In this document: positions 60,780-64,000 of the stretch, piece by piece
Position numbering within the stretch: the stretch's first letter is position 1
Layout: the number at the start of each line of letters is the position of its first letter
Source: Rhizobium sullae
Lineage (GTDB): Bacteria > Pseudomonadota > Alphaproteobacteria > Rhizobiales > Rhizobiaceae
Direction: 5' to 3'
Assembly (NCBI RefSeq): GCF_900169785.1
Contig: NZ_FWER01000001.1
Coordinates: 1,765 to 65,764, forward strand
DNA length: 64,000 nucleotides
Program-made: the position numbers and the translations under genes
The notes under the pieces: model-generated
The model's database searches: none
Told to the model about the DNA's origin: nothing
Seen by the model: the letters and a program-made list of their open reading frames with translations, nothing else

Positions 60780-61264
60780 TCACAACTGCGTCGGGTTCGG
60801 TGCGTGCCCGTAGACGGCGACCGGATCGAAGACCTTTGCCTTCTCCTCCAAGGTGAGAATAATCGGGGTCTCGCCGAGAGGTCCAACGGGGATCGAGCGA
60901 TAGAAGCACGACCGGTAGCCCACATGGCAGCTCGCGATGCCCGCGATCTCGACCCGCAACCAGATCCAATGCGTATCTGCATGACTTTCTGAACAAGCCC
61001 GCTCTTCGCCCCCTTGTGCCACAAGCACTGCCGGCTACGACTCCAATAGTGCGCTTCGCCCGTCTCGATCGTCTGCAGCAATGCATCCGCGTTCATCACG
61101 CCCATCATAAGGACCTCGCCCGATGAGGCACCGGTCGTCACGACCGGGATCAAACCTTCAGCGTTGAACTTCGGCGCAAGAAGTAAGCCCTCCTCGACTC
61201 CTTCGATCGTCAACCGCGGCGCAAACTGCTTCGGCCGATCACCGCCACGATCAATCCTACTCAT
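60780..61264 (-). pseudogene. hisI: Frameshifted phosphoribosyl-AMP cyclohydrolase paralogue
   Basis: The gene starts at ATG 61264, overlapping the folE stop as ATGA, and reads [18 protein letters not shown] through MMGVMNADALLQTIETGEAHYWSRSRQCLWHKGAKSGLVQKVMQI, a normal HisI. The rest (THWIWLRVEIAGIASCHVGYRSCFYRSI) is in another frame from about 60980, and about four residues that normally hold the TDCDQD metal motif are missing. This looks like an 11-bp or similar deletion. HisI hydrolyses phosphoribosyl-AMP in histidine synthesis. A paralogue next to folE behind a Zur-type palindrome suggests a zinc-limitation role, now probably lost. Confidence 0.75.
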
Positions 61265-61905
61265 CCGAATGCCTCCCGCGATCCCGAAATCGAACCGAGG
61301 AAGTCGCGCCGAAGCTCGGTATCCGTCTCGAAGGCGCCTATCAGGCGGCGTGTGACCATGGTGACACCGGGCTTTCGGATCCCACGTGTCGTCATGCACA
61401 TGTGTGCCGCTTCGATCATCACAGCGACACCCTTCGGCTTGAGCACCTGATCGATGGCGTCGGCGATCTGCGCCGTCAGCGTCTCCTGAATTTGCAGCCG
61501 CTTGCCGTAGACCTCGACCAGCCGGGCGAGTTTGCTGATCCCGACCACGCGACCCGAAGGGAGATAGGCGACATGGGCCCTGCCGATGATCGGAACAATG
61601 TGGTGCTCGCAGTGCGATTCTAAGCGAACGTCGCGCAGCACGACCATGTCTCCATAGTTCTGCGTCTCCTCGAAGGTTCGGCCAAGCAGATCCACCGGAT
61701 CGATGCGATACCCTTCGAAAAACTCCTCATAGGCCCGCACCACGCGATCCGGCGTTCCGACCAAGCCTTCGCGGTCCGGATCATCGCCCGCCCATTCGAT
61801 CAACGTCCGAACCGCGGCCTCGGCGGCCTCGCGCGTCGGGCGCTTTCGTGGCGCATGAGATTGCCCCAAGCCCGCGACGGGCTCACTCAACAAAACGTCA
61901 CTCAT
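61261..61905 (-). CDS. folE: GTP cyclohydrolase I (type IA), zinc-regulon-linked copy
   Basis: The 214-residue enzyme converts GTP to dihydroneopterin triphosphate. Diagnostic parts are [44 protein letters not shown] with zinc ligands Cys and His, [20 protein letters not shown], and [15 protein letters not shown] with the third ligand Cys. All three zinc ligands are present, so it is an ordinary metal-dependent FolE. It overlaps hisI, and a perfect palindrome lies 34 bp upstream of its start. Such a location is typical of duplicated, zinc-regulated metabolic genes; a housekeeping folE probably exists elsewhere. Confidence 0.93.
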   Translation of the reverse strand: MSDVLLSEPVAGLGQSHAPRKRPTREAAEAAVRTLIEWAGDDPDREGLVGTPDRVVRAYEEFFEGYRIDPVDLLGRTFEETQNYGDMVVLRDVRLESHCEHHIVPIIGRAHVAYLPSGRVVGISKLARLVEVYGKRLQIQETLTAQIADAIDQVLKPKGVAVMIEAAHMCMTTRGIRKPGVTMVTRRLIGAFETDTELRRDFLGSISGSREAFG

Positions 61906-61938
61906 GATTTCTCCAGTCAGCTCGTTGCGAATGCATGC

Positions 61939-61954
61939 ATACGTTATAACGTAT
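61939..61954. promoter_or_regulatory. Zur-type palindrome upstream of folE-hisI
   Basis: ATACGTTATAACGTAT is a perfect 16-bp palindrome 34 bp upstream of the folE ATG. Its core GTTATAAC is shared with the box in front of the AztABC-type operon at 28767-28784. Zur control of duplicate folE and hisI genes is known from comparative genomics of zinc homeostasis, which supports this call. Confidence 0.65.
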
Positions 61955-62245
61955 CGTTCAAGAGACTATCTCGCTCGCCATGAAATGATGGAGAAATCCA
62001 TGGCCCACGCTTCACCCCAGCGCTTCGTAGCAATCCCAACATGCTTGAGGAGAGAGCGGATGAGTCAAGGCCCGTAGTAGCATCACGGAGACGATTAGAC
62101 GGCAGCACCTTCGCAAGATCGTGCCGCTTTCCGTACATCGAGCGCCACCAGGCATCCTCGTAGGATCGCCCTGCCGGAAACGCGCGAAGACTTGCCGCGC
62201 CGGATTTCCCTTCACGACGAAGACGTCAACCATGCGCGTATCGTG
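61955..62245. other. Intergenic, no gene recognised
   Basis: The region between the Zur-type palindrome and the TetR stop. A minus-strand frame (62012-62233) starts MVDVFVVKGNPARQVFARFRQGDP but has no domain I recognise; it may be a decayed gene. Confidence 0.35.
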
Positions 62246-62857
62246 TCATGTTGCTGGGTTCCCCAGCCCTTCCACCAGCGTGCTCAGTGCCGCATCCAAG
62301 GGGGCCAATCCCACCTTCTCGGGGACCAAGAGCCCATCGATCGCAAGCATGGTCATACCGTGGATGAGGCCCCAGCCGGCCGCCGCCTGACCTTCTATAG
62401 GCCGCTTGCGAATGCTCCCCGCGGCTTGGCCGCGCCGGAGGATCTCGAGGAGAACATCGAATACCGCCAGCGCCCGCTCATTGAGATGCATTCCCACCGC
62501 CTTCCCCTCCTCCGCGCTAAACATCAGGCGGTAGAGAGCCGGGTTGTCGGTTCCAAACGCGACGTAGGCACGAGCTATCGGGGTAATTTCGTCGCGCAGC
62601 GTTGTGGGCGCTTTGGACTTCGCAGCGGATAGAGACTCCCGCAGCCGGTCGAAGCCAATCATGGCGAGTTCTGCAAGCAGCGAGGCTTTGTCCGGAAAGT
62701 GCTTGTAGGGGGCCGCGTGGCTTACGCCAGCCCGGCGGGCGACTTCGCGCAGCGTGAACTGCCAGCCCTTCTCCTCCCGAAGCATGTCCAGCGCCGTCTC
62801 GATAACCGCACGACGGAGATCACCGTGGTGATAGGGGCGGTTGGGTGCGTCCTGCAT
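62246..62857 (-). CDS. TetR/AcrR-family regulator
   Basis: The 203-residue protein has an N-terminal TetR HTH (HHGDLRRAVIETALDMLREEKG, then FTLREVARRAGVSHAAPYKHFPDKASLLAELA) and a helical ligand domain of the TetR_C_33/WHG type (PALYRLMFSAEEGKAV). It is divergent from the aldehyde dehydrogenase gene with about 97 bp between the starts, and probably represses that gene or operon. I could not find a convincing operator palindrome. Confidence 0.9.
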   Translation of the reverse strand: MQDAPNRPYHHGDLRRAVIETALDMLREEKGWQFTLREVARRAGVSHAAPYKHFPDKASLLAELAMIGFDRLRESLSAAKSKAPTTLRDEITPIARAYVAFGTDNPALYRLMFSAEEGKAVGMHLNERALAVFDVLLEILRRGQAAGSIRKRPIEGQAAAGWGLIHGMTMLAIDGLLVPEKVGLAPLDAALSTLVEGLGNPAT

Positions 62858-62954
62858 GGTACCTCAAAGTTTCTTGTGATTACATTGTTGACAGTGACTA
62901 CTTAAGCGCCTATGTCAAGGGCATAAGTTTCTCCTGTCTACATTGGGGTGGACC

Positions 62955-64000
62955 ATGAACGCAATCGAAAAAATCACCGACGCTGATCGGCTAGGCAGTC
63001 TCCTCGCGGCCCAGCGTGCTGCCTTTCTGCGTGACGGACCGCCTTCGCTGGCGCAGCGGCGCGCTGATCTGGCTAGGTTCAGGGCCACGATAATCGGGCA
63101 CCGCAAAGCGATCGAAGATGCCATCAATGCCGATTTCGGGCATCGCTCGAGGTATGAGACGGCGATCATGGAGGTTGGAGGGGTCGCCGAGGGCACGAAG
63201 TACCTGATCCGCAACCTTCACAAATTCATGGCGCCGACCCGCCGCCACGTTGCTCTGCACATGCGGACGGGCAACGCCCGCATCGAATATCAGCCGCTTG
63301 GCGTCGTCGGCGTGATGTCACCGTGGAACTATCCGGTGAACCTCGCGCTGATGCCGGTCGCAACAGCCATCGCTGCCGGAAACCGGGTGATGCTGAAACC
63401 CTCGGAGTTTACACCCGTCACCAATGCGCTACTCGCAAAAATGTTCAGCGAGATATTCTCAGAGGACCAGTTCGCGATCGTGACCGGTGATGCGGCGGTA
63501 GGGGCGGCATTCACTGCCCTGCCGTTTGACCATCTCATCTTCACCGGCAGCACCGCAGTGGGGCGGGCGGTGATGAAGGCTGCTAGCGCCAACCTCGTCC
63601 CGATCACCCTTGAACTTGGGGGCAAATCGCCGGTCATTGTCGCCAAAGGCCACTCCCTCGACCAAGCGGCGGCGTCCATTGCTTTCGGCAAGCTGCTCAA
63701 CGCTGGCCAGACGTGCATCGCCCCGGATTACGCGCTTGTCCACGAAAACGACGTCGAGTCGTTCGTTGGGGCGTATGACCGGAAAGTCGCGTCCTTCTAT
63801 GCGGACGGGCCGACGAGTGAACACTATACTTCCATCATCAATGAGCGGCACCACGCTCGGCTCCAGGGCCTGATCGAGGATGCTGGCGCCAGGGGAGCGC
63901 GGATCATCGAGGTCGGCAACCGGCCCGGTGATGCATCTCGTCGCCCCAACACGCTGGCGCCAACCGTCGTGCTTGGCGTCACAGACACCATGCGCATCGC
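62955..64000 (+). CDS. Aldehyde dehydrogenase (coniferyl-aldehyde type), 5' part
   Basis: From ATG 62955 the frame stays open to the window end (348 codons). It encodes an ALDH with VGVMSPWNYPVNLALMPVATAIAAGNRVMLKPSEFTP, the NAD-binding loop FTGSTAVGRAVM, catalytic Glu in LELGGKSPVIV and catalytic Cys in GQTCIAPDYALVHE. The GQTCIAPDY form and the N-terminus (LAAQRAAFLRDGPPSLAQRRADL) are characteristic of coniferyl-aldehyde dehydrogenases (CalB-like), which oxidise aromatic or long-chain aldehydes. About 120-130 residues are missing beyond the edge. It is divergent from a TetR gene. Confidence 0.9.
   Translation, partial: MNAIEKITDADRLGSLLAAQRAAFLRDGPPSLAQRRADLARFRATIIGHRKAIEDAINADFGHRSRYETAIMEVGGVAEGTKYLIRNLHKFMAPTRRHVALHMRTGNARIEYQPLGVVGVMSPWNYPVNLALMPVATAIAAGNRVMLKPSEFTPVTNALLAKMFSEIFSEDQFAIVTGDAAVGAAFTALPFDHLIFTGSTAVGRAVMKAASANLVPITLELGGKSPVIVAKGHSLDQAAASIAFGKLLNAGQTCIAPDYALVHENDVESFVGAYDRKVASFYADGPTSEHYTSIINERHHARLQGLIEDAGARGARIIEVGNRPGDASRRPNTLAPTVVLGVTDTMRI

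Noticed and set aside
62858..62954. TetR operator between the TetR and aldehyde dehydrogenase genes
   Set aside because: I looked for an inverted repeat in the 97-bp gap and found none convincing enough to list.

Overview
The window is about 60% GC, densely coded alphaproteobacterial DNA. Gene content and order (gshB, a cupin gene, ugpCEAB, yraN, rsmI, then ybaK and an arsC-like gene) point to the Rhizobiaceae, most likely Rhizobium. An alphaproteobacterial LexA box, Zur-type palindromes, DUF3363 relaxase and ArdC relics, and many solute ABC transporters fit this. I saw no rRNA, tRNA or CRISPR array.

Layout. 1-11.1 kb is ordinary chromosomal backbone: glutathione synthesis, the glycerol-3-phosphate transporter with a PhoB box, rsmI with a yraN copy that carries an early stop, a three-gene operon and an O6-alkylguanine methyltransferase. 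11.3-24.8 kb holds two LacI-controlled sugar ABC systems. The first ends in a cytochrome b561-like membrane gene. The second carries a GH32 beta-fructosidase and is probably a fructo-oligosaccharide operon. 25.2-28.6 kb has a phospholipase-D-like protein, a dinB relic and two divergent SRAP (YedK/HMCES) genes around a LexA box. 28.7-31.5 kb is a zinc-uptake operon (AztABC type) behind a Zur-like box, with a small membrane-protein gene first.

31.7-51.9 kb is an accessory island with mobile-DNA debris (ardC, ISAs1-type transposase and DUF3363 relaxase relics). Fragments of one LysR gene, each tied to the same 19-bp operator-like inverted repeat, are scattered through it, and a direct repeat of about 200 bp flanks roughly 14.4 kb. 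Inside are a MacAB/outer-membrane efflux operon and the most interesting locus, 42.2-49.6 kb on the minus strand. That locus has a radical SAM/SPASM enzyme, an 80-residue candidate precursor ending in WIFNIWKYQI, an 800-residue FtsX-type permease, a membrane-fusion protein and a LolD/MacB-like ATPase, followed by DUF2975 and XRE genes. This is the gene set of the darobactin family (radical SAM, precursor and dedicated MacAB-like pump) with a different core sequence, so I propose a new cyclophane/ether-crosslinked RiPP cluster. A decayed lasso-peptide B2 gene and a broken tenA lie at the island edge.

51.9-58.3 kb is a LysR-linked catabolic operon (nitrilase-family amidohydrolase, RraA-like protein, four-gene ABC importer). 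58.8-60.7 kb encodes a membrane diguanylate cyclase. 60.8-61.9 kb is a folE-hisI pair behind a perfect 16-bp palindrome sharing the core of the zinc-operon box, with hisI frameshifted. The window ends in a TetR gene divergent from a truncated coniferyl-aldehyde-type dehydrogenase.
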